A DNA stretch of 64,000 bases from Streptomyces sp. LaPpAH-108 (GTDB lineage: Bacteria; Actinomycetota; Actinomycetes; Streptomycetales; Streptomycetaceae): contig NZ_KB891988.1 in the NCBI RefSeq assembly GCF_000373625.1, positions 62,001 to 126,000 on the forward strand, read 5' to 3'. The notes under the pieces are model-generated. The model was not told the DNA's origin. It saw nothing but the letters and a program-made list of their open reading frames with translations, and did not search any database. Both the position numbers and the translations under genes were made by a program. Below, piece by piece: positions 1 through 7,474 of the stretch; the first letter of the stretch is position 1, and every line of letters begins with the position of its first letter.

Positions 1-535
1 CCTCCCCGGCGAGTTGGGCGTTCTCCTGCCGCCGGTGGGCGGAGTGCGCGCGGACCAGGATCTCGCCCGCGGTGTAGTACCAGACGCTCCGGAAGAGCCC
101 GACGGCCTGGTCGAGCGTGCACCCGCAGTCGACGGCCCCCGCCACGATCGTCTCGACCGCCTGGAGGGACGCGGGCCCGAGCCGGGCCAGGAAGCCGTCC
201 ACCGTGAGGATCTCGGCCGCCCACGGCCAGGCGGCGAGGGAGTCGTGGATCGCGGTCGCCGCCGCGATGATCCGCTCGCGCGGCTCGGCGGGGAGGTCCG
301 GGCGCAGCGTGTGGTCCACATGCTCGTTGAGGAGCTGGACCAACAGGTCCTCCCTGTCCCGGACATGGTGGTACAGCGTCGTCGTCCCGATGCCGATCTC
401 CGCCGCCAGCCTGCGCACGGTCAGCTTCTCCCAGCCGTCCCGCTCGATGACGCGGCGCGCCGCGTCCAGGATCTCGGTGCGGGAGGTGGCCGGGGGGCGG
501 CCGCTGCGGCCGGGCGATGAGTTGCTTCGGGGCAC
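1..535 (-). CDS. TetR-family transcriptional regulator (3' end beyond window)
   Basis: Reading on the minus strand from a GTG at 535, the protein begins MPRSNSSPGRSGRPPATSRT and enters a canonical TetR helix-turn-helix: RTEILDAARRVIE, then LAAEIGIGTTTLYHHVRDRE at roughly residues 45-65. About 178 residues are visible with no stop, so the C-terminus lies off the left edge. The C-terminal part looks like the drug-sensing all-helical domain of TetR proteins. The gene is divergent from an MFS exporter, the standard repressor/efflux arrangement, so it probably represses that exporter and itself. A palindrome at 592-611 lies in the shared promoter. Start choice is moderately sure; GATGGAG just upstream of the GTG could act as ribosome binding site. 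Confidence 0.85.
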   Translation of the reverse strand, partial: MPRSNSSPGRSGRPPATSRTEILDAARRVIERDGWEKLTVRRLAAEIGIGTTTLYHHVRDREDLLVQLLNEHVDHTLRPDLPAEPRERIIAAATAIHDSLAAWPWAAEILTVDGFLARLGPASLQAVETIVAGAVDCGCTLDQAVGLFRSVWYYTAGEILVRAHSAHRRQENAQLAGE

Positions 536-591
536 CGCTCCATCATGCCGTTCCCCGCTTCCCGCTCGACAGCGGCGGTCGCGCGGAGTAC

Positions 592-611
592 TTTCGGAAC
601 ATGTTCCAAAA
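592..611. promoter_or_regulatory. Candidate TetR operator between regulator and efflux gene
   Basis: The core GGAACATGTTCC (596-607) is a perfect 12-bp palindrome. Adding the flanks gives a 20-bp inverted repeat with nine of ten base pairs matching. It lies in the 115-bp gap between the divergent tetR and MFS genes, where a TetR dimer would control both promoters. Binding is inferred, not shown. Confidence 0.55.
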
Positions 612-650
612 CCTCGGGGGAGCCGCGTTTCCAACGGCATGGAGGAACTG

Positions 651-2105
651 GTGACGAAGACGGTCGAAGAGCCGGACGGCAGGGGTGCGGCGGTCGACGT
701 GGGGGCGGGCGACGGCGTGCGCGCGGGCGTGCGGCCGGGACTCACCCTCGCCGCGGTGGCCGTGGTGCAGTTCATGGTGTCGCTCGACCTGTCGGTGGTG
801 AACGTAGGACTGCCCGAGATCGCCGACGGCCTGAACTTCTCGGGCGTGGGCCTGACATGGGTGATCCACGCGTACGCGCTCACCTTCGGCGGGCTGCTCC
901 TGCTGGGTGGCAGGACGGCGGACCGGTACGGCCGTAAGCGGGTGCTTCTGGCGGGGCTCGCCCTGTTCGGCCTGGCGTCCCTGTCCGGCGGCTTCGCTCA
1001 GTCCCCCGCTCAACTGGTCGCCGCCCGCGCCGTCCAGGGCATCGGAGCCGCGGCCCTCTCCCCGGCCGCGCTGGCCCTGCTGACGACGACGTTCCCCACG
1101 GGCCGCGCCCGCGTACGGGCCTTCGGCGTGTGGAGCGCGGTCAACGCGGCGGGCGGTGCGCTGGGCGTTCTGATCGGGGGCGTCCTCACGCAGTACGCGG
1201 GCTGGCGCTGGTTGATGTTCGTGAACGTGCCGATTGCGGCAGGGGCGTTGCTGCTGTCGTGGCGGGGTGTGGGCGCGGACCGGCCACACCCCGGCGGTGG
1301 CCGGCCGGACATCCTCGGCGCCGTCCTGGTCACCTCGGGGATGCTGCTCCTGGTGTTCGGCGTCGTCCGCACCGACCGGTACGGCTGGGGCTCACCGGTG
1401 ACGCTGACGACCCTGACGGCGGCGGTGGCCCTGCTGGCCGCCTTCCTCCAGGTCGAGCGGACGACCAGCCGCGAACCACTGATCCGACTGGGCCTGTTCA
1501 CGAACCGCTCGGTCCTCGGCGCGAACGCCTTCAACCTCCTGGCCGGTGCCGCGATGGCCTCCGCCTTCTACTTCATCTCCCTCTACCTGCAAGGCGTCCT
1601 CGGCCACGGCGCCGCCCGCACCGGCCTGGAATTCCTCCCGCTGGCCGTCGGCGTGATCACCGGCTCGGCCCTCGCGGTGAAACTCGCCCACCGCTTCCCA
1701 CCCCGCACCCTCCTGCCCCTCGGCGGCACCCTGGCAGCCACCGGCTTCGCCTGGGCGAGCCTGATCACCCCGCACGGCTCCTACCTCACCGACATCCTCG
1801 GCCCCGCCCTCCTCGCGGGCACCGGCTTCGGCTTCTGCCTGGCCCCGGCGGTCTCCCTGGCAACGGAAGGCGTGTCCTCTTCCGAGGCAGGCACCGCCTC
1901 CGCCCTCCTGAACAGCTCCCGCCAGATCGGCGCCTCCCTCGGCCTGACAGCCCTGGTCACGACAGCGGCTCACCACACGGGGCCCGTGGTCACGGCCGAG
2001 AGCCTGACCGAGGGGTACGCGCTGGGGCTGAGGCTGGGAGCGGGGCTGCTGGCGGCGGGGGTCGTGGTGGCGATGACGGTGCTGCGGGGGGACCGGTCCG
2101 ACTGA
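651..2105 (+). CDS. MFS drug efflux transporter, DHA2 (EmrB/QacA) type
   Basis: A 484-residue membrane protein, the usual size for 14-helix DHA2 drug/H+ antiporters. The first helix contains VQFMVSLDLSVVNVGLPEI, the typical motif D1 region, and GGRTADRYGRKRVLL is the cytoplasmic loop motif A between helices 2 and 3. Many hydrophobic segments follow. The reading frame is open much further upstream, but GGAGG at 641-645 sits 5 nt before GTG 651 and decides the start; ATG 639 is the alternative. It is divergent from a TetR gene, implying drug-inducible expression. The substrate cannot be told from sequence. It is predicted to act in the cytoplasmic membrane by proton antiport. Confidence 0.88.
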   Translation: MTKTVEEPDGRGAAVDVGAGDGVRAGVRPGLTLAAVAVVQFMVSLDLSVVNVGLPEIADGLNFSGVGLTWVIHAYALTFGGLLLLGGRTADRYGRKRVLLAGLALFGLASLSGGFAQSPAQLVAARAVQGIGAAALSPAALALLTTTFPTGRARVRAFGVWSAVNAAGGALGVLIGGVLTQYAGWRWLMFVNVPIAAGALLLSWRGVGADRPHPGGGRPDILGAVLVTSGMLLLVFGVVRTDRYGWGSPVTLTTLTAAVALLAAFLQVERTTSREPLIRLGLFTNRSVLGANAFNLLAGAAMASAFYFISLYLQGVLGHGAARTGLEFLPLAVGVITGSALAVKLAHRFPPRTLLPLGGTLAATGFAWASLITPHGSYLTDILGPALLAGTGFGFCLAPAVSLATEGVSSSEAGTASALLNSSRQIGASLGLTALVTTAAHHTGPVVTAESLTEGYALGLRLGAGLLAAGVVVAMTVLRGDRSD

Positions 2106-2113
2106 CCGGCAGT

Positions 2114-2151
2114 GAAGCCGCCTCGGACAGCGGTCAAGCCGCGGCGGCTTC
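2114..2151 (+). terminator. Hairpin after the MFS gene
   Basis: GAAGCCGCC (2114-2122) and GGCGGCTTC (2143-2151) form a perfect 9-bp stem eight bases after the MFS stop codon. There is no T-run, as is common for Streptomyces terminators. Confidence 0.45.
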
Positions 2152-2218
2152 TCGGCGGCAGTAGCGCAGCACGATACCCGGACCCGGTGCCGCCTCCGGC
2201 GCCGTACCCCGAGGATCT

Positions 2219-2395
2219 TCAGCGTCGCCTCCGCACCGGGGCGCACGGCTCCCTGTGACGGTACGCGTCCGGGGCGAACCCGGTGCCGGACTCGACGGGG
2301 ATGACGTCGTAGTGCTCACCGGGCTGGAAGTAGTGGCCGCATCGGGCGCAGGCGGGGGTGATGTACGACGGCGGGGGCTCGGGTTCGGGGTTCAT
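2219..2395 (-). CDS. Small zinc-ribbon-like protein (58 aa)
   Basis: This 58-residue protein starts MNPEPEPPPSYITPACARCG. It has a CxxC pair (CARC) followed by GHYFQPGEHYDVIPVES and a late HREPC, a spacing suggestive of a small treble-clef or zinc-ribbon fold. Its ATG overlaps the stop of the upstream 242-residue gene (ATGA at 2392-2395), so the two are almost certainly translationally coupled. I do not recognise a named family. Its position beside a WhiJ/Scr1-type cluster is typical of small accessory Streptomyces genes. Function unknown. Confidence 0.6.
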   Translation of the reverse strand: MNPEPEPPPSYITPACARCGHYFQPGEHYDVIPVESGTGFAPDAYRHREPCAPVRRRR

Positions 2396-3120
2396 TTCCG
2401 CCCTTCCCGGCCCATCCACGCGCGCTCGGTCCGCTCGCCGGTGCAGGGGCGGCAGGCGCGAGGGAACCAGCGCTGGGGTGTGGGCAGTTGACCGAAGTCG
2501 AGGAAGGCAGTCTCGGCGGTGAGCGGGGTTCCGCACCAGACGCAGGCGCGGCCCCGTAGGCGGTCGTCGGGCACGGTGTCGGGTGGGGGAAGTTCCTGAA
2601 CGAGAGCGCTCAGTGCCTCTGCGTCGGTCCTGTGTGTCTGCCCCAACTCCCGTCTGCCGTAGGCGATGAGAGCCAGCACGTCCTCGGCGCGGCACAGGTG
2701 GTGTCGGCGGTGGGGCGGGGTCACCCAGAAGGAGCCGGGCGGACCGGTGACGGTGAGGTCGGGCACGCCCAGGTACGTGCCGTGGCTGAGGAGCGGGGTC
2801 TCCGGGTCGCCGGGCCAGCCGTCCTGGTGGGGGACCAGGGCCCAGTAGGTGGGGCCGAGGGTTCGTACGTCATGGATGACAGGGCCGTTGAGCGCGTCAC
2901 GGGCATCTCCACTGCCGACGGCGGCGTGGAGGAGGTCGCCGGGAATGCGAACGGCATCGAAACACGAGCCGAGCGGCAGCAGCGCGATGCCACACCTGCT
3001 CCATTCCCGCCGGGCCTGCTCGGGGGAGGGGTGCGCGCCTGCCAGCCAGTCCCGGACCACTTCGGGAGGATCGCTACGGGAGGGGAGGACGGCGGACTGG
3101 GTGGTGTGGCCGTGCTGCAT
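2392..3120 (-). CDS. Hypothetical protein, bifunctional primase-polymerase N-domain-like, with C-terminal Cys motifs
   Basis: A 242-residue soluble protein. The segment DWLAGAHPSPEQARREWSR, then GIALLPLGSCFDAVRIPGDL, resembles short Streptomyces proteins annotated as bifunctional DNA primase/polymerase N-terminal-like. The catalytic acidic residues of a true prim-pol are not obvious, so enzymatic activity is doubtful. The C-terminus has CVWCGTPL and CRPC, possible zinc ligands shared in style with the coupled downstream gene. GAGGGAG upstream of ATG 3120 could be the ribosome binding site. Family resemblance is from memory and tentative. Confidence 0.6.
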   Translation of the reverse strand: MQHGHTTQSAVLPSRSDPPEVVRDWLAGAHPSPEQARREWSRCGIALLPLGSCFDAVRIPGDLLHAAVGSGDARDALNGPVIHDVRTLGPTYWALVPHQDGWPGDPETPLLSHGTYLGVPDLTVTGPPGSFWVTPPHRRHHLCRAEDVLALIAYGRRELGQTHRTDAEALSALVQELPPPDTVPDDRLRGRACVWCGTPLTAETAFLDFGQLPTPQRWFPRACRPCTGERTERAWMGREGRK

Positions 3121-3280
3121 GCGAGGCTCCCTCGGAGGAGGCGGTCCCCAGGGGCAGAGATGCCTTGGGGGCGGGTCGTCCAGCCGACGGTAGGGAAGTG
3201 ATGTGCGCCGCTGCGAGTGATGTTCATGAATGTTCAGAGCCGCTACTCACCGCAGTTCATCGGCCTGAAGAAGCTTTTGA

Positions 3281-3526
3281 TCCGACTGCCGGGCGAGGCG
3301 AAAGTGCGTACATCCATGCACAGCCAGAGCGCTGGAGGGCGTCGAGTCATTACGGTTCATCGGGATCCACCCGAGCACCGGGCAGGGTGAGAGCCCGCCG
3401 TCTGAGTGGATCAGACGCGGCAAGCTCGTGATCCAGGGGTGGAAGCCGGATACGGCGACACGGATGAAGCGCTTCGCCTTCGAGGTGTCCGGCCACACGG
3501 TTGGCATTTCGAGCACGACCAAGTAG
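3281..3526 (+). pseudogene. Start-less remnant of a small DUF6879-neighbour protein
   Basis: The frame is open from just after a TGA at 3278-3280 to a TAG at 3524-3526, but has no ATG or GTG start. It encodes ESLRFIGIHPSTGQGESPP followed by RRGKLVIQGWKPDTAT. The pattern IGxxPxTGxxxSPxxW...LVxQGWK matches, in my recollection, small Streptomyces proteins encoded beside DUF6879 and Scr1-type regulators. The usual C-terminal end is replaced by unrelated sequence. It lies in the otherwise gene-free 3121-3572 gap, just upstream of the first DUF6879 gene. This is an inference from motif similarity. Confidence 0.4.
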
Positions 3527-3572
3527 TCCGTGTCTTGAGTCCGTAGGAACGCGACCCCGAGAGAGGCGTGCG

Positions 3573-4100
3573 ATGTCACAGAGATCGCCGAGCCGCGCTG
3601 AACTGCTGGACAGCGCCGCCGAGTCGGCCGTCCATCTGGAGATGCGGGACGCATACGGCGTGGCCGGTGAAGCGGCGGACTTCGCTCGCTGGAAGGAGAC
3701 GGGTGAGTTCGACGACGACCCCGAATCTCCGTACTGGGCGCCCTGGACCGAGCTGGTGCGTCGTACCGTCGCGCGCGGAGTCTCCGTCCGCAGGGCCCGC
3801 ATCGTCTCCGAGCCCGTGAGTGACTACATTCGCTACGAGCACGCCGGGACCGGCGTCAACGTCGCGGCCGGTGAGCAGGTGCGCTGGCTGCCGCGTCGAC
3901 GGGCCTCCGATCTCTGCCTGCCGGGCAACGACTTCTGGCTGATCGACGGCAGACTCGTGCGCTGGAACCACTTCACCGGCGACGGTGCGAGCGCGCCTGG
4001 CGAGATCACCGAGGAGCCCGGGACAGCCCGGTTGTGCGAGGCGGCGTTCGAGACGGTGTGGGCCCGGGCCGTCCCGCATGCCGAGTACAAGATCCAGTAA
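3573..4100 (+). CDS. DUF6879 family protein (copy 1)
   Basis: A 175-residue soluble protein. It shows the family hallmarks SAVHLEMRDAYGV near the N-terminus, RRARIVSEPVSDYIRYEH in the middle, AGEQVRWLPRRR, then GNDFWLIDGRLVRWNHFTG and a C-terminal FETVWARAVPHAEYKIQ. Full length for the family. DUF6879 genes are typically partnered with XRE/DUF5753 (Scr1-type) regulators in Streptomyces, as here, where the regulator starts 28 nt downstream. GAGAGG at 3560-3565 precedes ATG 3573 and selects this start over one at 3501. The pair may act as a toxin-antitoxin-like or developmental regulatory module, but this is unproved. Confidence 0.85.
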   Translation: MSQRSPSRAELLDSAAESAVHLEMRDAYGVAGEAADFARWKETGEFDDDPESPYWAPWTELVRRTVARGVSVRRARIVSEPVSDYIRYEHAGTGVNVAAGEQVRWLPRRRASDLCLPGNDFWLIDGRLVRWNHFTGDGASAPGEITEEPGTARLCEAAFETVWARAVPHAEYKIQ

Positions 4101-4128
4101 CGCGACACGAAGGGTCCAGCCGCGCTGC

Positions 4129-4995
4129 ATGGCCGCCACCCCGTCCCCGTCCTCTTCCGCCCAGGCCGCACGCCAGCGCGTCGCCCGACGCCTGCGTGAT
4201 CTCCGGGCCGACGCGGGACTGACCGGGACCGAACTCGCCGTGCTCTGCGGCTGGACGCACCCCAAGACCTCCCGCCTGGAGAACGGGCGCACGCCGCCGT
4301 CCCCCGACGACATCCGCCGCTGGTGCCGGGCGTGCGGCGCGGAGGACCAGACCGAGGACGTCCTCGCGCAGTCGAGAGACGCCGAGTCCGCCTACATGGA
4401 GTGGCGACGGCAACTGCGCCCCGGCCTCAAGCGTTTGCAGGACAGCTACGTCGACCTCTACCGCCGCACCGAGCTGTTCCGCATCTACTCGCCCACGCTC
4501 GTGCCCGGCCTGCTCCAGACCGAGGGGTACGCCCGCGCCCTGCTGACCGGTGTGGCCGAGCTGTACGACGCGCCCAACGACGTGGACCAGGCCGTGGCCG
4601 CGCGCCTGGAGCGCTCGAAGGTCATCAGCGAGCCGGGTCACCGCTTCGTCATGGTCATCGAGGAGAACGTCCTCCACCACCGGCTCGGCGACGCCGACGC
4701 GATGGCCGCCCAACTCGGTTATCTGCTCACCGCCGGCGCCCTGCCATCGGTCTCCCTCGGCATCATCCCGCACACCGTGCAACGGGGGCTGTGGCCGCAG
4801 GAGTTGTTCCACGTCTACGACGACGAGCTGGTCTCTGTCGAGCTGATGGCCGCGCGGGTACGCGTGACCCAGCCCACCGAAGTCGCCCTCTACCTCAAGG
4901 CATTCGAACAGCTCCGCTCCATGGCCGTCTACGGCCCCGACGCCCGAGCCCTGATCCGCCGAGCCATCGAGGCGCTGGACCAGCCAGGGGTGTGA
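4129..4995 (+). CDS. XRE-family regulator with DUF5753 (Scr1/WhiJ type)
   Basis: A 288-residue regulator. Residues about 18-75 form a lambda-repressor-like HTH (RRLRDLRADAGLTGTELA, then CGWTHPKTSRLENGRTPPS). Residues about 100-280 are the DUF5753 effector domain, recognised by YSPTLVPGLLQTEGYARALL, VIEENVLHHRLG, GIIPHTVQRG and LYLKAFEQLRSMAVYG. This is the WhiJ-like class that occurs in many paralogues in Streptomyces and influences differentiation. It lies between two DUF6879 genes in the same orientation. The last 20 bp before its final codons are repeated after the second DUF6879 gene (5574-5593). ATG 4129 follows the DUF6879 stop by 28 nt, consistent with an operon. Confidence 0.9.
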   Translation: MAATPSPSSSAQAARQRVARRLRDLRADAGLTGTELAVLCGWTHPKTSRLENGRTPPSPDDIRRWCRACGAEDQTEDVLAQSRDAESAYMEWRRQLRPGLKRLQDSYVDLYRRTELFRIYSPTLVPGLLQTEGYARALLTGVAELYDAPNDVDQAVAARLERSKVISEPGHRFVMVIEENVLHHRLGDADAMAAQLGYLLTAGALPSVSLGIIPHTVQRGLWPQELFHVYDDELVSVELMAARVRVTQPTEVALYLKAFEQLRSMAVYGPDARALIRRAIEALDQPGV

Positions 4996-5034
4996 CAGGC
5001 ACGGGCACGAGACCACTGATCAGGGAGGCATGTG

Positions 5035-5568
5035 ATGTCGTCGAACGTGCTGCCAGTCGAGTTCACCGACCTTCTCGCGTCCGCGCAACGGTCCGCCGTC
5101 CACCTGGAGATGCGTGACGCGTACGCCGTCGACTACGAGCGCGGCCCCTTCGCCAAGTGGCGTGAGGGATTCCGGTACGACCCCGCCGACCGCGCGTCCT
5201 GGTGGCGGCCCTGGCTGGACCTGGTGCGGGAGACGGTGGCCCGGGGTGTCGTCATCCGCCGGGCCCGGATCGTCTCCGAGCCGGTGAGCGAGTACACCCG
5301 CTTCCTGTACGACAACACCTTCACCAACGTGGCTGCCGGAGAGCAGGTGCGCTGGCTTCCGCGCCGCAGGACCGGCGCGATCGCTCTGCCCGCCAACGAC
5401 TTCTGGGTCATCGACGGACAGGTGGTCCGCTGGAACCACTTCACGGGATCGGGCGCGTCCGCGGGCGGGGAGGTCACGGACGACCCTGCAGCGGCGAAGC
5501 TGTGCAGTGAAGCCTTAGACGCCGTCTGGGCGCGAGCCATCCCGCACGACCAGTACGAGATCCACTGA
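5035..5568 (+). CDS. DUF6879 family protein (copy 2), contains a TTA codon
   Basis: A 177-residue paralogue of the gene at 3573: SAVHLEMRDAYAVDYERGPF, RRARIVSEPVSEYTRF, AGEQVRWLPRRRT, NDFWVIDGQVVRWNHFTG and a C-terminal DAVWARAIPHDQYEIH. AGGGAGG at 5022-5028 precedes ATG 5035; a GTG at 5032 is also possible. Codon 161 (5515-5517) is TTA, the rarest codon in Streptomyces, read by the bldA tRNA, so full translation should depend on bldA. Copy 1 has no such codon. The two copies flank the DUF5753 regulator and probably arose by cassette duplication. Confidence 0.87.
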   Translation: MSSNVLPVEFTDLLASAQRSAVHLEMRDAYAVDYERGPFAKWREGFRYDPADRASWWRPWLDLVRETVARGVVIRRARIVSEPVSEYTRFLYDNTFTNVAAGEQVRWLPRRRTGAIALPANDFWVIDGQVVRWNHFTGSGASAGGEVTDDPAAAKLCSEALDAVWARAIPHDQYEIH

Positions 5569-5570
5569 CC

Positions 5571-5606
5571 CGCGCCATCGAGGCGCTGGACCACCCGAAG
5601 AACTGA
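5571..5606 (+). pseudogene. Vestigial C-terminus of a second DUF5753 regulator
   Basis: Two bases after the stop of DUF6879 copy 2, the sequence encodes RAIEALDHPKN and a stop. The intact regulator ends RRAIEALDQPGV, and 20 consecutive bases match (4963-4982 versus 5574-5593). The rest of the regulator is missing here. This is what a duplicated [DUF6879-regulator] cassette would leave after an internal deletion. Confidence 0.65.
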
Positions 5607-5642
5607 GTCGACAGGTACCCCACGCCGCGCCAGACTCCCCCG

Positions 5643-6158
5643 ATGACCCAACGAACCGACACACCCCCCACCTGGGACGAGCGTGCGCAGCTCACCACCT
5701 TTCTCGACTACGCCCGGGACACCGCGCGGGCCAAGTGTGAGGGGGTGTCGGAGGAGGGGGCTCGGATGGCGCCGCTTCCGGGGTCGCCGTTGATGACGTT
5801 GTGCGGGCTGATCAGTCATCTGCGGTGGGTGGAGTACTACTGGTTCCAGGTGATGTTCCTCGGGGAGGAGCTTGAGGGGCCGCTGGCCGGGGCCACCGAG
5901 GATGATCCGGACCCCGAGATGCGGACGGCGGTCGACATTCCGTTGGCGCGGCTGCTCGCCGAGTACGAGGAGCAGAGTGCCCGTTATCGGCGGCTGGTGG
6001 CCGAACGTGAGCTGGATGCGAAGGCCAAGCGACCCATCGGGGACGGGCGGTACGTCGATCTTCGCTGGGTGATCCTGCATCTCATCGAGGAGACCTCCCG
6101 GCACAACGGCCATCTCGATGTCGTACGGGAGCTTGTCGACGGGCGGACCGGGGCTTAG
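5643..6158 (+). CDS. DinB-superfamily protein (DUF664)
   Basis: A 171-residue four-helix-bundle protein of the DinB/DUF664 group. DERAQLTTFLDYARDTARAK opens helix 1, SHLRWVEYYWFQ carries the first conserved histidine (about residue 59), and HLIEETSRHNGHLDVVREL carries the remaining histidines near the C-terminus. Those histidines form the metal site seen in DinB-like thiol transferases such as mycothiol- or bacillithiol-dependent enzymes. Actinobacteria make mycothiol, so such a role is plausible, but the substrate is unknown. Its stop codon overlaps that of the convergent gene at 6155. Confidence 0.82.
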   Translation: MTQRTDTPPTWDERAQLTTFLDYARDTARAKCEGVSEEGARMAPLPGSPLMTLCGLISHLRWVEYYWFQVMFLGEELEGPLAGATEDDPDPEMRTAVDIPLARLLAEYEEQSARYRRLVAERELDAKAKRPIGDGRYVDLRWVILHLIEETSRHNGHLDVVRELVDGRTGA

Positions 6159-6562
6159 CCCGTCTCGTCCACGTGGGTCAGTCGGCCGTCGGTCAGGTGC
6201 CAGTACCTCTGGTGGGGGGTCAGGCGCCAGGTTTCGGTGGCGGTGAGGCCCTGGGTGATCCAGGTGTGGAGCTGGGGGAGGGCCTGGGCGCGGAGGAGGG
6301 GGCGGATGGTGGCGCGTTGCGGGGTGGGGACCGGGTGGACGTAGAGGGAGAAGCCGACCGAGTCCGGGTGGATGCCGCGGCCGTAGGTGCGGGGGAGCGG
6401 GGCCACCCAGGACGCGCTCAGGACGATGGACCCGCTGTCCACGCCCGTGAGGAAGTCCAGGTGTGTCACGTGGGTCATGAGCGGGCCCAGGTGCTCGGTG
6501 ATGTCGGTCGTGGTCAGGGGCCAGGCGCGGCCTCGGGGCAGGCGGCGGTTTCGTGCGGACAT
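6155..6562 (-). CDS. Conserved hypothetical protein (135 aa)
   Basis: A 135-residue soluble protein starting MSARNRRLPRGRAWPLTTTD, with no signal peptide or membrane segment. The central part (ASWVAPLPRTYGRGIHPDS, then GFSLYVHPVP) and the tail (WRLTPHQRYWHLTDGRLTHV) look like a compact beta-rich domain that I have seen as a Streptomyces-conserved hypothetical. A longer frame runs to 6637 but would overlap the tRNA terminator hairpin, so ATG 6562 is preferred. It converges with the DinB gene, the stops overlapping by four bases. Function unknown. Confidence 0.65.
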   Translation of the reverse strand: MSARNRRLPRGRAWPLTTTDITEHLGPLMTHVTHLDFLTGVDSGSIVLSASWVAPLPRTYGRGIHPDSVGFSLYVHPVPTPQRATIRPLLRAQALPQLHTWITQGLTATETWRLTPHQRYWHLTDGRLTHVDETG

Positions 6563-6601
6563 GACAGGGAGAGTGGCAGAGAGGGCGCCCGGTGCGGAAA
6601 C

Positions 6602-6641
6602 GACTTTGGGCCGATCCGTCGGAACGGATCGGCCCAAAGTC
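6602..6641 (-). terminator. tRNA-His terminator hairpin
   Basis: An 18-bp perfect inverted repeat (6602-6619 and 6624-6641) with a CGGA loop sits six bases beyond the 3' end of tRNA-His. It is a very stable hairpin well placed to end the tRNA transcript. Confidence 0.7.
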
Positions 6642-6647
6642 CATCAG

Positions 6648-6721
6648 GGTGAGTGACGGGACTTGAACCCGCGACATCCTGGACCACAACCAGGTGCTCT
6701 GCCAGCTGAGCTACACCCACC
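6648..6721 (-). tRNA. tRNA-His (anticodon GUG)
   Basis: On the minus strand the acceptor arm GTGGGTG (6720-6714) pairs with CACTCAC (6655-6649). The D-arm is GCTC...GAGC, the anticodon stem-loop is CCTGGTTGTGGTCCAGG with GTG as anticodon, and the T-arm contains GGGTTCAAGTCCC. A G at the -1 position (complement of 6721) faces C73 (complement of 6648), the identity element of histidine tRNAs. CCA is not encoded. It lies next to ornA and adpA, an arrangement I recall from other Streptomyces. Confidence 0.95.
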
Positions 6722-6814
6722 ACGACCGGCGGTTGAACGTGTCGTTCCCCGACCGGCCGAGAAGAAGTCTACAGGGTTCTCGGGGGTGCTCGCGCACACG
6801 TTTCCGTGTGGGGG

Positions 6815-7417
6815 CTACTGCGGGGGCAGGACGTACTTCGCGGCGATCGTCCGGGCCGTTTCGGAGTCCGGGCCCGGCTGGGGGACGAAGACGGCCTCGC
6901 GGTAGTAGCGCAGCTCGGCGATGGATTCGCGGATGTCGGCAAGCGCGCGGTGGTTGCCGTTCTTCTCCGGGCTGTTGAAGTACGCCCTCGGGTACCAGCG
7001 CCGGGCCAGCTCCTTGATCGAGGAGACGTCCACGATGCGGTAGTGGAGGTGCGCCTCCAGCGTCGGCATGTCGCGCAGCAGGAAGCCGCGGTCGGTGCCG
7101 ACCGAGTTGCCGCACAGCGGCGCCTTGCCCGGCTCCTTGACGTGCTCACGGATGTACGCGAGCACCTGCTCCTCGGCGTCGGCCAGCGTCGTACCGCCGG
7201 CCAGCTCCTCCAGCAGGCCGGACGCGGTGTGCATCTGGCGCACCACCTCCGGCATCGTCTCCAGCGCGGCGTCCGGCGGACGGATGACGATGTCCACGCC
7301 CTCGCCGAGTACGTTCAGCTCGGAGTCGGTGACGAGGGCGGCCACCTCGATGAGCGCGTCGTCGGACAGCGAGAGGCCGGTCATCTCGCAGTCGATCCAC
7401 ACCATGCGATCGTTCAT
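6815..7417 (-). CDS. orn: Oligoribonuclease (3'-to-5' exoribonuclease)
   Basis: A 200-residue DEDDh exonuclease that degrades 2-5 nt RNAs (and pGpG from c-di-GMP turnover) to mononucleotides in the cytoplasm. Catalytic residues are visible: D9 and E11 in [11 protein letters not shown]109 in [11 protein letters not shown]156 and D161 in [11 protein letters not shown]. Length is normal for bacterial Orn. ATG 7417 ([15 protein letters not shown]) is chosen over an upstream ATG because family members start here. In Streptomyces, ornA lies beside adpA and its loss impairs aerial development. A separate promoter is likely because a hairpin lies between it and adpA. Confidence 0.95.
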   Translation of the reverse strand: MNDRMVWIDCEMTGLSLSDDALIEVAALVTDSELNVLGEGVDIVIRPPDAALETMPEVVRQMHTASGLLEELAGGTTLADAEEQVLAYIREHVKEPGKAPLCGNSVGTDRGFLLRDMPTLEAHLHYRIVDVSSIKELARRWYPRAYFNSPEKNGNHRALADIRESIAELRYYREAVFVPQPGPDSETARTIAAKYVLPPQ

Positions 7418-7474
7418 GTGTCTCACCTTACGGTGAGCCGACCCCACCTGAACCCGGCCGTGCGCGAGGTATGG

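Noticed and set aside
117-650. Upstream extension of the MFS reading frame as coding sequence
   Set aside because: It overlaps the opposite-strand TetR gene and its translation is Arg/Ser-rich shadow sequence; a GGAGG at 641 fixes the start at 651.
6599-6645. Large hairpin as a riboswitch or small RNA
   Set aside because: Its position just 3' of tRNA-His on the same strand makes a tRNA terminator the simpler explanation.
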